Of a DNA stretch of 64,000 nucleotides, positions 16,345 through 22,980 are shown piece after piece (the stretch's first letter is position 1; every line of letters begins with the position of its first letter). Source of the DNA: CAMBRQ01 sp945870325 (lineage in GTDB: Bacteria > Bacillota > Clostridia > Lachnospirales > Lachnospiraceae); contig NZ_JBNPMC010000009.1 in assembly GCF_050313795.1 (NCBI RefSeq), positions 1-64,000 of the forward strand, written 5' to 3'. The notes beneath the pieces were generated by a model. That model was not told the DNA's origin and searched no databases. It worked only from the letters and a program-made list of their open reading frames with translations. Made by a program: the position numbers and the translations under genes.

Positions 16345-17072
16345 TTCCCGACCACCTCCTCAATCTCTTTCATTCTCTGCATGATTGCCGTGTTGTATGA
16401 ATATACATACACGCCGTTGCTCCACAAATATTCCCTTGCACCTTTTTCACCGTAGTTGTACGCTGCAAGTGTATCTTGAATCGTGCCGTATTTCTTGAGC
16501 AGGTATGATAGGAAATCAATCCCGACCCTCACGTTTTGATATGGGTTCATGAGGTCGGTGCATCCTAGATTCTGCATCCGGTCGGTGTGCCATTTCTCAT
16601 ATATCTGCATATATCCCTTTGACTGCCCGCCGTCTCCGGTTTTGTCGAACTCATATCCGGATTCTTGCTCTATGATTGCCAATACAAGGGCATACGGAAC
16701 GTCGTATTGCTTGCATAGACATCTTGTGTATATCTGCATTTTCTCCGGAAAATAGCCTTTGTCTGCATACTGCTCCGGCAGGTCATAGAACACGAATCCC
16801 TCAAGGTCATCGCTCCCCCAGTCCTCGGACATGGTGTCAAATACCTTGTATTTGTCCTCGATGTTCTCTGTTGTCTGTGTCATCGTCTCCGGATTCTGCA
16901 TCACTTCCGCTTGTATCTCCTCCGTTTCTTTCTCCTGCTGTTCCGGTTCTTTGACGTTGAACAATATCACGCAAAATCCCGTCATTAATACCGCAATCAA
17001 TGTGATGTGAAACGCATCATACAAACCTGCTCTTTTCAATGCCCGTCTTATCCGTCTTATCCGTCTTTTCAC
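16341..17072 (-). CDS. Membrane-anchored lytic transglycosylase (SLT domain)
   Basis: A 243-residue protein with a probable GTG start at 17072 (AGGAGGTCGACAG upstream). A basic N-terminus (RRIRRIRRALKRA) is followed by one membrane helix (about 21-39), a Glu/Gln-rich linker, then an SLT lysozyme-like domain with the catalytic Glu about 137 in IIEQESGYEF, the GYMQI motif (153-157) and LAAYNYG. It would cleave peptidoglycan at the outer face of the membrane. Its position in the early replication block, not in a tail or lysis block, is unusual and resembles conjugative elements. Confidence 0.85.
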   Translation of the reverse strand: MKRRIRRIRRALKRAGLYDAFHITLIAVLMTGFCVILFNVKEPEQQEKETEEIQAEVMQNPETMTQTTENIEDKYKVFDTMSEDWGSDDLEGFVFYDLPEQYADKGYFPEKMQIYTRCLCKQYDVPYALVLAIIEQESGYEFDKTGDGGQSKGYMQIYEKWHTDRMQNLGCTDLMNPYQNVRVGIDFLSYLLKKYGTIQDTLAAYNYGEKGAREYLWSNGVYVYSYNTAIMQRMKEIEEVVGK

Positions 17073-17985
17073 CTGTCGACCTCCTTTTCCGCATTCGTGC
17101 ATGTATGTAAAACATGCAATTAAAATCGTTGTAGTACACTTTTGCATTCGTGAAATCCATGTCCGGATACCACTTTTTCAGTATCTCCGGAATGGAATCC
17201 ATGTCCTTGACCATCTTGTCAACGAATGAGCCTATTTTTTTATAACTTCCTCCTGCTGCCGGACGTTTGGAATGAACGACCTTGATTCGTGGGTCTCTCA
17301 ATCCCTGTGAGCTGTTCCACCTCTTTTCCGACGGAACACGGTTCTTTTCCTCGACGATGTAATTTGCCATACCGGACAAACCGTTTTCGTCTGTCTGTAA
17401 TCGGCGAACCTCATTCCTGCTTGACTGTTTCCAACAGGATTCAACCGTCTCCATGTCTAACGCCCCATCCATGACAATGTGATGATGCCATCTGATTTCC
17501 GCATCCGGATTGTATGCGGTCACATAGACATATTTTGCATTCGGGAGACCTCTCTTTTTTCTCTGATAGTTGATGCGTCGGATGTAATTTTGCACATTCT
17601 TGATTGCTGCATCCACATCCCCGTCCGGTGGTAGATGCTCGTCATCATAGGTCAATGTCATCCAAATATCACGGTCGCTGAAATTCTCATTGATTAGCCT
17701 CTCAACATATTTCCGTGCATTCTTATCATTCAGATTCTTTTGAGCCTTGTTGTTGTCTTTCTTGATTGTCCTCCCCTCCGGAGGTACTTCATCCATGCTC
17801 CGGAACTGCGGATATATCTCAATTTCAAACTGGTCTCCTGCTGTTATCTCTTTCAGTGCATATATAACTTTCTTTCGATGTTGGAACAGGTTCTCAATGA
17901 ACCACTCATGCATGTCCTCCATCGCTTTGTTATATGCTGTCTCATAGTCATACGGGATATATTGCATCCCTCTTTTTCTTGCCAT
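17017..17985 (-). CDS. HUH-type replication initiator (G2P/ORF2-like Rep)
   Basis: About 322 residues with the three marks of a rolling-circle Rep: motif 1 WMTLTYDDEHLPP (108-120), motif 2 RWHHHIVMDG (His167-169 region, HUH metal ligands), and motif 3 MANYIVEEKNR with candidate nucleophile Tyr209. The fold matches replication proteins of filamentous and microviruses and of some plasmids and prophages. The ATG at 17985 is 10 bases from AGGAGG. Hairpin-rich DNA upstream (18000-18240) could hold the nick site. It overlaps the transglycosylase start by 56 bases. Confidence 0.8.
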   Translation of the reverse strand: MARKRGMQYIPYDYETAYNKAMEDMHEWFIENLFQHRKKVIYALKEITAGDQFEIEIYPQFRSMDEVPPEGRTIKKDNNKAQKNLNDKNARKYVERLINENFSDRDIWMTLTYDDEHLPPDGDVDAAIKNVQNYIRRINYQRKKRGLPNAKYVYVTAYNPDAEIRWHHHIVMDGALDMETVESCWKQSSRNEVRRLQTDENGLSGMANYIVEEKNRVPSEKRWNSSQGLRDPRIKVVHSKRPAAGGSYKKIGSFVDKMVKDMDSIPEILKKWYPDMDFTNAKVYYNDFNCMFYIHARMRKRRSTGEKTDKTDKTGIEKSRFV

Positions 17986-18095
17986 CTGACACATACCTCC
18001 TGTTATGTTTTCGTAGACTTGTTATTATCTATTACAAGGACGATAAAAGTTCCGAAAACCCTTGATTTTATAGACCTTTTCGGTCTCTTTTCAAG

Positions 18096-18124
18096 TTGCT
18101 TTTTTGTGTCAGATTTGCTATAAT
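18096..18124 (+). promoter_or_regulatory. Sigma-A-type promoter of a short phage RNA
   Basis: TTGCTT (18096-18101), 17-base spacer, TATAAT (18119-18124) on the plus strand, opposite to the surrounding early genes. The predicted start is near 18131, and a strong terminator ends about 60 bases later with no open frame between. Confidence 0.65.
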
Positions 18125-18130
18125 ATTTCT

Positions 18131-18194
18131 ATCAGTTAGCGACTGACACAATCAGTCGATACAAGGACGACCACTGCAATGGTTGTCCTTTTTC
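18131..18194 (+). ncRNA. Putative small phage RNA with two hairpins
   Basis: Between a consensus promoter and a terminator, the 64-base transcript would fold into CGACTGA/TCAGTCG (18140-18146 with 18152-18158, 5-base loop) and a terminator AAGGACGACCA/TGGTTGTCCTT (18163-18173 with 18180-18190) followed by TTTTTC. It lies in the gap upstream of rep. It could be an antisense or regulatory RNA, or the hairpins could be part of a replication origin. Confidence 0.5.
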
Positions 18195-18217
18195 TTTGCT
18201 CTCATGCTCCTGCTATG

Positions 18218-18244
18218 TACTGCCCCGCCGTTATGACGGGGCGT
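18218..18244. terminator. GC-rich hairpin, possible bidirectional terminator
   Basis: The arms GCCCCG and CGGGGC flank an A/T-containing loop and are followed on the plus strand by GTTTTC. It lies 6 bases past the stop of the leftward small gene at 18250. With the RNA terminator, it makes the 265-base gap before rep strongly structured. Confidence 0.45.
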
Positions 18245-18249
18245 TTTCA

Positions 18250-18432
18250 TTAAACGGCTGCAACCGCCTCTTTCTGTTCCCATCTGCGACGCTCCTCTGC
18301 TTTTCCCGCTGCCTTACCCTCTGCATACGCAGACATCACCATGATTGTCATTGATTTTCCCTCAAGGTCGTCAATGCTCATGAATCTCTCTGCCATATTC
18401 TCAATCACTGCCTTTTTCTCATTTCTTGTCAT
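18250..18432 (-). CDS. Small helical phage protein
   Basis: A 60-residue protein starting MTRNEKKAVIENMAERFMSIDD with AGAGGAGGTGTTGAGC ahead of the ATG. The second half (YAEGKAAGKAEERRRWEQKE) is a charged helix. It overlaps the preceding HTH gene by 14 bases, so the two are cotranscribed. No recognised function. Confidence 0.6.
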   Translation of the reverse strand: MTRNEKKAVIENMAERFMSIDDLEGKSMTIMVMSAYAEGKAAGKAEERRRWEQKEAVAAV

Positions 18433-18649
18433 GCTCAACACCTCCTCTGATTCTCTCAATCTCTTTTTCTATGTTTTTTCCGGAATAATCTGCAAGCAGT
18501 TTTTCCGAAATGTGATACGTCCAAATTGAGGACATCTGCACCGCCGTTCCTATCGGGAGTTTCCCTTGTTGCATTGCTACCCTCACGAATTGCGGTGACA
18601 CATTGAGTATTGCTGCTGCCTCTGTCGGCAATATTCGTCCTATTTCCAT
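18419..18649 (-). CDS. Excisionase-like helix-turn-helix protein
   Basis: A 76-residue protein beginning MEIGRILPTEAAAILNVSP; residues 7-40 form a MerR/excisionase-type helix-turn-helix (ILPTEAAAILNVSPQFVRVA). Such proteins are excisionases or small activators. ACAGGAGGAATCAAG fixes the ATG at 18649; an in-frame ATG at 18688 also has a plausible site. It is the first gene of the main early operon in the leftward direction. Confidence 0.6.
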   Translation of the reverse strand: MEIGRILPTEAAAILNVSPQFVRVAMQQGKLPIGTAVQMSSIWTYHISEKLLADYSGKNIEKEIERIRGGVEHDKK

Positions 18650-18950
18650 CTTGATTCCTCCTGTTGGTGGTTCTCTCGGTCTTTTCATCCCGTCCACCTG
18701 CTTTCCGGCGTTGTCTACCGTGTTGTGACTTTTCACCTTAAAAAAATCACGGAAAACCTGTTGACCATCCACGCACTTTCTAGCAGGTGCGACCGCTGCC
18801 ATGTTTCCCACGGTATCGCTGCACGATGTCTTTCGGCTTGCCATCGTCAGAGTGTCGGTTGCCATCCGGACACTGACAGGGCGACTGCTGCCCCGTTTCG
18901 GCTTTTATTTTCCGCCCTGCATTGTATAATCATTACAAGGAGGTGATTTC
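18650..18950. other. Intergenic region, mostly unassigned
   Basis: A 301-base gap separating divergent genes. Seen: TATAAT at 18925-18930 ahead of the plus-strand gene at 18951, without a good -35, and GC-rich imperfect dyads. The frame continuing upstream of the excisionase-like gene lacks protein character. No clear leftward promoter was found. Confidence 0.4.
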
Positions 18951-19217
18951 ATGAGAGATTCAATCATTGTTAGCATTTCGGAACTCCGTTCCCTCGTTCA
19001 AGATGCTCGTCGCACCGGAAAACAATATGTGCAACTTTCCATTCTTGAACCTCTTGACGATTCCGACGGTGGAGAGCCTGTTCCCGCAGAACTCTCTCTT
19101 TGTGCTTTTGATTCATCGGAGTGCATCGAGTTTGACAATATCTATGCACCCGAAAACGAATCCGAACTCAATGAGCAAATTGCAACCGCTGTTCACATGA
19201 GTTCTAATCTGCTATGA
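18951..19217 (+). CDS. Hypothetical plus-strand phage protein (moron-like)
   Basis: An 88-residue acidic protein starting MRDSIIVSISELRSLV, with ACAAGGAGGTGATTTC immediately upstream and a TATAAT 20 bases before the ATG. It is transcribed against the lytic operon and overlaps the 3' end of the convergent gene by 6 bases. An own promoter and opposite strand suggest expression in the lysogen. No family recognised. Confidence 0.6.
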   Translation: MRDSIIVSISELRSLVQDARRTGKQYVQLSILEPLDDSDGGEPVPAELSLCAFDSSECIEFDNIYAPENESELNEQIATAVHMSSNLL

Positions 19218-19589
19218 ATTTAGGTCTATCACGTACCGGGGATTTGAGGTTTCTGCCTTATGTCTCCGGTATTTGATTCTCCGGATTTCCTTGTCAATCA
19301 CCTCTTTGAGGCTTTCTTTTTCATCCTCTGTTAATCCTTTTACTATAATTTCAAATGCATCCTCCTCAATCCAAATCGTCACCGTTTCTGCTCCCATGTT
19401 CACCTCTAATCGAGTATTGAGGTCTGAAATGTGGAATCCGGAAAAAATTTCGTCTGTTGAGGTTGTCTTATAAATCGGATAGCCTGCTCTTTTGCTGCTT
19501 TCCTCGTCTTTTTGGTAGTCTGTTGGGAAAATGCTTGCAGCTACCTCCCACGCTGTTGATATGCTGTTCACTTTAATGTGTTTCGTCAT
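19212..19589 (-). CDS. Hypothetical phage protein
   Basis: A 125-residue protein starting MTKHIKVNSISTAWEVAASIFPTD. It seems alpha/beta: beta strands at LNTRLEVNMGAETVTIWI, then a helix LTEDEKESLKEVIDKEIRRIKYRR. GGAGGTAAAACAGG precedes the ATG. It is part of the leftward early set and tail-to-tail with the gene at 18951. Function unknown. Confidence 0.6.
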   Translation of the reverse strand: MTKHIKVNSISTAWEVAASIFPTDYQKDEESSKRAGYPIYKTTSTDEIFSGFHISDLNTRLEVNMGAETVTIWIEEDAFEIIVKGLTEDEKESLKEVIDKEIRRIKYRRHKAETSNPRYVIDLNS

Positions 19590-19612
19590 CCTGTTTTACC
19601 TCCTGTTCTTCC

Positions 19613-19641
19613 TTGTCCTGCTGCATCTCCTGCCATATAAT
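19613..19641 (+). promoter_or_regulatory. Sigma-A promoter for the plus-strand gene at 19680
   Basis: TTGTCC (19613-19618), a 17-base spacer and TATAAT (19636-19641). The start would be near 19648, about 30 bases before the ATG. It points against the early lytic operon. Confidence 0.6.
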
Positions 19642-19679
19642 AAATGTGCGACCATTCCAAAATGACAGGAGGTGACAAC

Positions 19680-19859
19680 ATGGCGGTTTACCATGATACT
19701 TTCAAAAGTGCGATTGCAAATGCATTTGAAAATAGCGACATCAAATTCTCAAAAGTTTCTGATTTATCAAAAGAAGAATTTGAGTGTCTGCTTGCAGCTG
19801 CTATCAAGGCATGTGTTGAAACACAAGATTTTGCACAACACGTTCGCACTTTGAAATAA
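19680..19859 (+). CDS. Small plus-strand phage protein (moron-like)
   Basis: A 59-residue helical protein starting MAVYHDTFKSAIANAFENSD, preceded by ACAGGAGGTGACAAC, with its own promoter. A dyad (GTGGAGGAG/CTCCTCCAC, 19866-19891) between it and the convergent gene at 19876 could end both transcripts. The residues resemble small helical phage proteins of unknown function. Confidence 0.6.
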   Translation: MAVYHDTFKSAIANAFENSDIKFSKVSDLSKEEFECLLAAAIKACVETQDFAQHVRTLK

Positions 19860-19875
19860 TTCTCGTGGAGGAGAA

Positions 19876-20085
19876 TCACCACTCCTCCACAATCTTCCCT
19901 ATTTCTTTCGCTGCCTTTTCGACAACTTCTGAAATCTGCTTGATTTGTTCCGGTTCGGGGTCGCCCTCAAATTCAGCTTTTACTCTGATTTCTTGATATT
20001 CCAAAACTTCCGTCTTGTAGGCGATTTTTTTCTCAATCGTTCCCATTCCCCATGTTCTTACATTTGAAATTTCATGTTTTGGCAT
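19876..20085 (-). CDS. Hypothetical phage protein, first gene after the early promoter
   Basis: A 69-residue protein starting MPKHEISNVRTWGMGTIEKKIAY; beta strands in the first half and an acidic helix (EQIKQISEVVEKAAKEIGKIVEEW) at the end. ATAGGAGGCGAAAAGAA precedes the ATG. It is the first clear gene downstream of the leftward early promoter, where a Cro-like or host-takeover protein often sits, but no HTH is visible. Confidence 0.55.
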   Translation of the reverse strand: MPKHEISNVRTWGMGTIEKKIAYKTEVLEYQEIRVKAEFEGDPEPEQIKQISEVVEKAAKEIGKIVEEW

Positions 20086-20262
20086 TTCTTTTCGCCTCCT
20101 ATACGTTTCATTTACTAAAACAACAGTGCTGTGTCATCTCGCTCCCCCGCATAAGTGTTGAACTCTCCATCACAAGCCGTTCGCCTTTTCACAATCGGGG
20201 CATTCAATGGGGCAGATTGACCATCGTTTTCACTTCTCGCACATCCCATCTTCCTGCTTTCT

Positions 20263-20330
20263 GTTTGTTCTATAAACATCATACTTTGTTGAACAAACTT
20301 TGTCAACACTTTTTTGTTTGTTGAATAAAC
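20263..20330. promoter_or_regulatory. Three phage repressor operators (15-bp imperfect palindromes)
   Basis: GTTTGTTCTATAAAC (20263-20277), CTTTGTTGAACAAAC (20284-20298) and GTTTGTTGAATAAAC (20316-20330) share one dyad. Start-to-start distances are 21 and 32 bases, two and three helical turns, so all face one side of the DNA. The first covers the predicted start of the leftward promoter, the second fills its spacer, and the third lies just upstream of the repressor gene promoter. This is a lambda-like arrangement, likely bound by the XRE protein at 20393. Confidence 0.75.
20278..20306 (-). promoter_or_regulatory. Leftward early (lytic) phage promoter
   Basis: On the minus strand TTGACA (20306-20301), 17-base spacer, TATGAT (20283-20278): near-perfect sigma-A promoter. 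The predicted start is near 20271. One operator occupies the spacer and another the start site, so bound repressor would block it. Confidence 0.85.
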
Positions 20331-20337
20331 TTTTTTA

Positions 20338-20366
20338 TTGATTTTTGTTTCGATGGGTGTTATGCT
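20338..20366 (+). promoter_or_regulatory. Promoter of the XRE repressor gene
   Basis: TTGATT (20338-20343), 17-base spacer, TATGCT (20361-20366) with an extended TG at 20358-20359. The predicted start is near 20373, before the GAGGAGGTGAATCTAT ribosome site. The third operator ends 7 bases upstream of the -35, a position allowing activation or repression. Confidence 0.7.
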
Positions 20367-20392
20367 TTATAAAACAGAGGAGGTGAATCTAT

Positions 20393-20773
20393 ATGACACA
20401 GAATGAGCGTATAAAAGAAGTTAGAAAATCGCTCGGTCTTACACTTGATAAATTCGGTGAGCGTATCGGTTTGAAAAAAAGTGCCGTCAGTCTTATTGAA
20501 AACGGAAAAAACTCCGTTACTGATGCCAATATAAAGGCAATATGCCGTGAGTTCGGCGTTGATTATATATGGTTGACTACTGGTGACGGAGAGATGTTCG
20601 TTGACACGGACGATGATTTCATCGAACGCATTGACCGCATCATGGCGGGTGAGGATGAGGCACGGAAAAACCTTTTCAAGTTTATGCTTGAATTGAGCGA
20701 TGATGACATCCATGCTCTTGAGCATTTAATGCAAAGTGCGATAGATTTCGCACAAAAGAATAAAAAAGACTGA
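20393..20773 (+). CDS. XRE-family phage repressor (CI-like)
   Basis: A 126-residue repressor. Residues 5-62 are an XRE helix-turn-helix (LTLDKFGERIGLKKSAVSLIENG is the core) ending in the common DYIWLTTGDGEMF segment. The C-terminal part is a short helical dimerisation region. It lacks the S24 peptidase/LexA-like domain, so RecA-stimulated self-cleavage is not expected. It is divergent from the early promoter, with three operators between. It probably maintains lysogeny. Confidence 0.85.
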   Translation: MTQNERIKEVRKSLGLTLDKFGERIGLKKSAVSLIENGKNSVTDANIKAICREFGVDYIWLTTGDGEMFVDTDDDFIERIDRIMAGEDEARKNLFKFMLELSDDDIHALEHLMQSAIDFAQKNKKD

Positions 20774-20780
20774 CAGTCTT

Positions 20781-20894
20781 TCAACTGCCAGTCTCATGGG
20801 TGTAGAGATACAACACGAATTTGTATATCCTCTTGAGGATGCGTTCGTTTCGTATCTTTCCGACTATTTCGACAATAGCCTCTTTGTAATTCAA
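20781..20894 (-). CDS. Small helical protein, TTG start likely
   Basis: About 37 residues starting LNYKEAIVEIVGKIRNERIL (read as Met from TTG at 20894), with GGGGGTGG 9 bases upstream. The sequence resembles the short KIxNERILKRIYKFVxxL proteins next to phage repressors in Clostridia. ATG codons further upstream overlap the predicted promoter -10 and cannot be in the transcript. It is convergent with the repressor gene (8 bases apart). Confidence 0.5.
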   Translation of the reverse strand: MNYKEAIVEIVGKIRNERILKRIYKFVLYLYTHETGS

Positions 20895-20922
20895 GGGAGA
20901 CACCACCCCCTTTCCGAATTGC

Positions 20923-20984
20923 ATTGTATCATATATTTCCATGATTGTGGAAATATCGAGGTTGATTTCCATAATTGTGGAAAT
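20923..20984. promoter_or_regulatory. Second operator pair and divergent extended -10 promoters
   Basis: Two 20-base palindromes with arms ATTTCCA/TGGAAAT lie at 20935-20954 and 20965-20984, 30 bases apart. A leftward extended -10, TG-A-TACAAT (-10 at 20928-20923), abuts the first. A rightward extended -10, TG-G-TACAAT (21021-21026), lies beyond the second. The different dyad from the 20263-20330 set implies a second regulator, probably the XRE protein encoded at 21026-21223. Confidence 0.6.
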
Positions 20985-21025
20985 CGTTCCTCTTGTTGCC
21001 TGAATCCCGCTGCATTATGGTACAA

Positions 21026-21223
21026 TTATTTGTATTCGGATTCAAACAGGTCGGTGATGTTCACGCCTAATGCAATCGCTATCATTTCAAGTTGAAACAA
21101 TGTCGGTGACACCTTACCGTTTTCGATGTTGTTTATCGTAGATTTTCCGATTCCGGATTTCTTCGATAACTCCATCAATGTAAACCCTTTTGAGGTTCTT
21201 ACTTCCCACACAAGGGTTTTCAT
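21026..21223 (-). CDS. Second XRE-family regulator (Cro-like size)
   Basis: A 65-residue protein that is almost only an HTH_XRE domain: MKTLVWEVRTSKGFTLMELS, then KKSGIGKSTINNIENGK as recognition region, ending ITDLFESEYK. GAGGAGGTGAGCAGA fixes the ATG at 21223. Small single-domain XRE proteins act as Cro-like repressors or activators. It is divergent from the membrane protein gene at 21290 (66-base gap) and just upstream of the ATTTCCA operator pair. Confidence 0.75.
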   Translation of the reverse strand: MKTLVWEVRTSKGFTLMELSKKSGIGKSTINNIENGKVSPTLFQLEMIAIALGVNITDLFESEYK

Positions 21224-21289
21224 TCTGCTCACCTCCTCTCTTGAGGAAAGTTTACAGAATGTTGATTTTATAGAAATGGAGGTGTGTTC

Positions 21290-21745
21290 ATGAAATACGG
21301 TGTCAGAAAGCCAAACATCAAGAAAAGCATCAAGGCAAGAACAACAGGAAAAGTCAAACGACAGGTCAAAAAGGCGGTCAATCCCCTTTATGGTAAAAAG
21401 GGAATGGGAATCGTCAACGACCCGAAAAAGGCAGCATACAACGCAGTGTATAACAGAACTACCGTCGGCGTGTCCGACATTGCAAAAGGATTGACGGCTG
21501 CAAACGGAAATCCTACTGCATCCAGTTCAACAAATGCACCGCAGAAAAAGGAATACTCTGCAAATACATACAGTGTTTGCGGAATCCTCATGATTGTTCT
21601 CGGTGCTGTCCTTGCACTTTTAGGATTGATTCTATTGCTTGCTGTTCCGGTTGCCGGAATAGTTGCTGTTGTGGTCGGTGTCGCATGTGTTGTCATCGGT
21701 CGCAAGTATAGAAAAGTCGCAAAAGAACGCCGTGCAAATGAATAA
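21290..21745 (+). CDS. Phage lysogeny-module membrane protein
   Basis: A 151-residue protein with a basic N-terminal half (KYGVRKPNIKKSIKARTTGK...PLYGKKGMGIVNDPKKAAYN) and two adjacent hydrophobic helices near residues 96-140, ending in a basic tail. The N-terminal block is common in Firmicutes prophage lysogeny modules, often upstream of integrase, with unproven roles such as superinfection exclusion. GGAGGTGTGTTC precedes the ATG. Confidence 0.65.
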   Translation: MKYGVRKPNIKKSIKARTTGKVKRQVKKAVNPLYGKKGMGIVNDPKKAAYNAVYNRTTVGVSDIAKGLTAANGNPTASSSTNAPQKKEYSANTYSVCGILMIVLGAVLALLGLILLLAVPVAGIVAVVVGVACVVIGRKYRKVAKERRANE

Positions 21746-21753
21746 TGCACAAT

Positions 21754-21787
21754 AAAAAAGACGACCCACACTGCAATGTGGATCGCC
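21754..21787 (-). terminator. Hairpin terminator between membrane protein and integrase
   Basis: Arms GACGACCCACA (21760-21770) and TGTGGATCGCC (21777-21787) form 11 pairs around CTGCAA; on the minus strand TTTTTT follows. On the plus strand only TTTG follows, so it is stronger for leftward RNA. It may insulate the lysogeny region. Confidence 0.6.
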
Positions 21788-21814
21788 TTTGTGAAACCTC
21801 CGTTTCATGCTCCT

Positions 21815-21876
21815 GCAAAAAGCACCGACAGAATGTTCCTTCAAATACCATTCTATCATAAAACCGTGCTTTTTGC
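21815..21876. repeat. Nested inverted repeat upstream of integrase
   Basis: Outer arms GCAAAAAGCAC (21815-21825) and GTGCTTTTTGC (21866-21876) are perfect over 11 bases; inside, AGAATG and CATTCT form a second stem. It ends 43 bases before the integrase ATG. It could be a terminator or a structured leader of int. Confidence 0.55.
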
Positions 21877-21918
21877 ATTGGTTTTATTTTTTATACTCTT
21901 TTTTAGGATGGTGATTTT

Positions 21919-22971
21919 ATGAAACTACCGAACGGATTCGGAACGGTTTACAAATTATCGGGAAATCGCCGGAATCCTTATGTCGCCAAAAAGACAAAAG
22001 GATGGGAAATCGACCCGAAAACAGGTAAATCAAAACAATTATATACGGTCGTCGGATATTACCCGACCCGTAAAGAGGCATTGACCGCACTTGCGGAGTT
22101 CAATGCAAATCCTTATGATGTGAACGCTGCAAAGGTTACATTCGAGGATGTATATGAGCGATGGTCTGATGAACATTTTCCGACTGTCAGTGATTCCAAC
22201 GTCAAAGGCTACCGTGCAGCATGGGCGTTATGTGATAAACTTGCACGGATGCGTTTTGTTGATGTAAAACTCGACCACCTGCAAATGGTCGTTGATGAAT
22301 CCTGCAAAAATTATCCTACACTCCGGAAATTAAAAATATTATTCGGTCTGATGTACAGATACGCTGTGATTCATGAGATTATTCCAAAAGAACGAAACCT
22401 TGTCGAATACCTCGACATTAAAAAGGCGGGCAATCCCAACGCATACAACCGTGAACCGTTCTCAAAAACAGAGGTTGCGAAATTATGGGATGTCAAGGAT
22501 TCAAATATATATTATACTGTCATCCTCATGTTGATATATAGCGGATGCAGAATCGGCGAACTCCTCGACCTCAAGAAAGAAAATGTGAACCTTGAGGAAA
22601 GATATTTCAAGATTGTCGCCTCGAAAACTGCTGCCGGAATCCGTACTGCTCCAATCTCCGAAAAGGTTTATCCGTTCTTTGAATACTGGTACAACCTCAA
22701 TGATTGTGAATATCTCCTCTCTACTCCGGAGGGTGAACATTTCAAATACCGGAATTATTATGATTCGTACTGGTCGCCACTTATTGAGACCCTCGGAATG
22801 AAACACCGCCCTCACGATACCCGTCACACATGCATTTCCATGTTGACGGTTGCCGGAGTGTCAGACAAGGTCATCAAGAAAATTGTCGGTCATAAAGGGC
22901 AGGGTGTGACAGAGGTCGTATATACACATTTTGAAATTGAGGAACTGATTGACGCTATCAACAAAATATAG
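21919..22971 (+). CDS. Tyrosine recombinase, phage integrase
   Basis: A 350-residue integrase. Residues 1-65 form an AP2-like arm-binding domain (YVAKKTKGWEIDPKTGKSKQ), 70-160 the core-binding SAM-like domain, and the catalytic domain carries Arg211 (SGCRIGEL), Lys236, HDTRH with His299 and Arg302, His325 (VGHK) and Tyr335 (VVYTHF). It integrates and excises the phage. It lies at the right end, about 560 bases from the rpsI stop, consistent with attR next to it. Confidence 0.93.
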   Translation: MKLPNGFGTVYKLSGNRRNPYVAKKTKGWEIDPKTGKSKQLYTVVGYYPTRKEALTALAEFNANPYDVNAAKVTFEDVYERWSDEHFPTVSDSNVKGYRAAWALCDKLARMRFVDVKLDHLQMVVDESCKNYPTLRKLKILFGLMYRYAVIHEIIPKERNLVEYLDIKKAGNPNAYNREPFSKTEVAKLWDVKDSNIYYTVILMLIYSGCRIGELLDLKKENVNLEERYFKIVASKTAAGIRTAPISEKVYPFFEYWYNLNDCEYLLSTPEGEHFKYRNYYDSYWSPLIETLGMKHRPHDTRHTCISMLTVAGVSDKVIKKIVGHKGQGVTEVVYTHFEIEELIDAINKI

Positions 22972-22980
22972 AGGTGTGCC

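Noticed and set aside
20115..20309. A leftward frame just after the early phage promoter
   Set aside because: The first ATGs are upstream of or at the predicted transcript start. An internal ATG at 20249 has only a weak site and no protein-like character.
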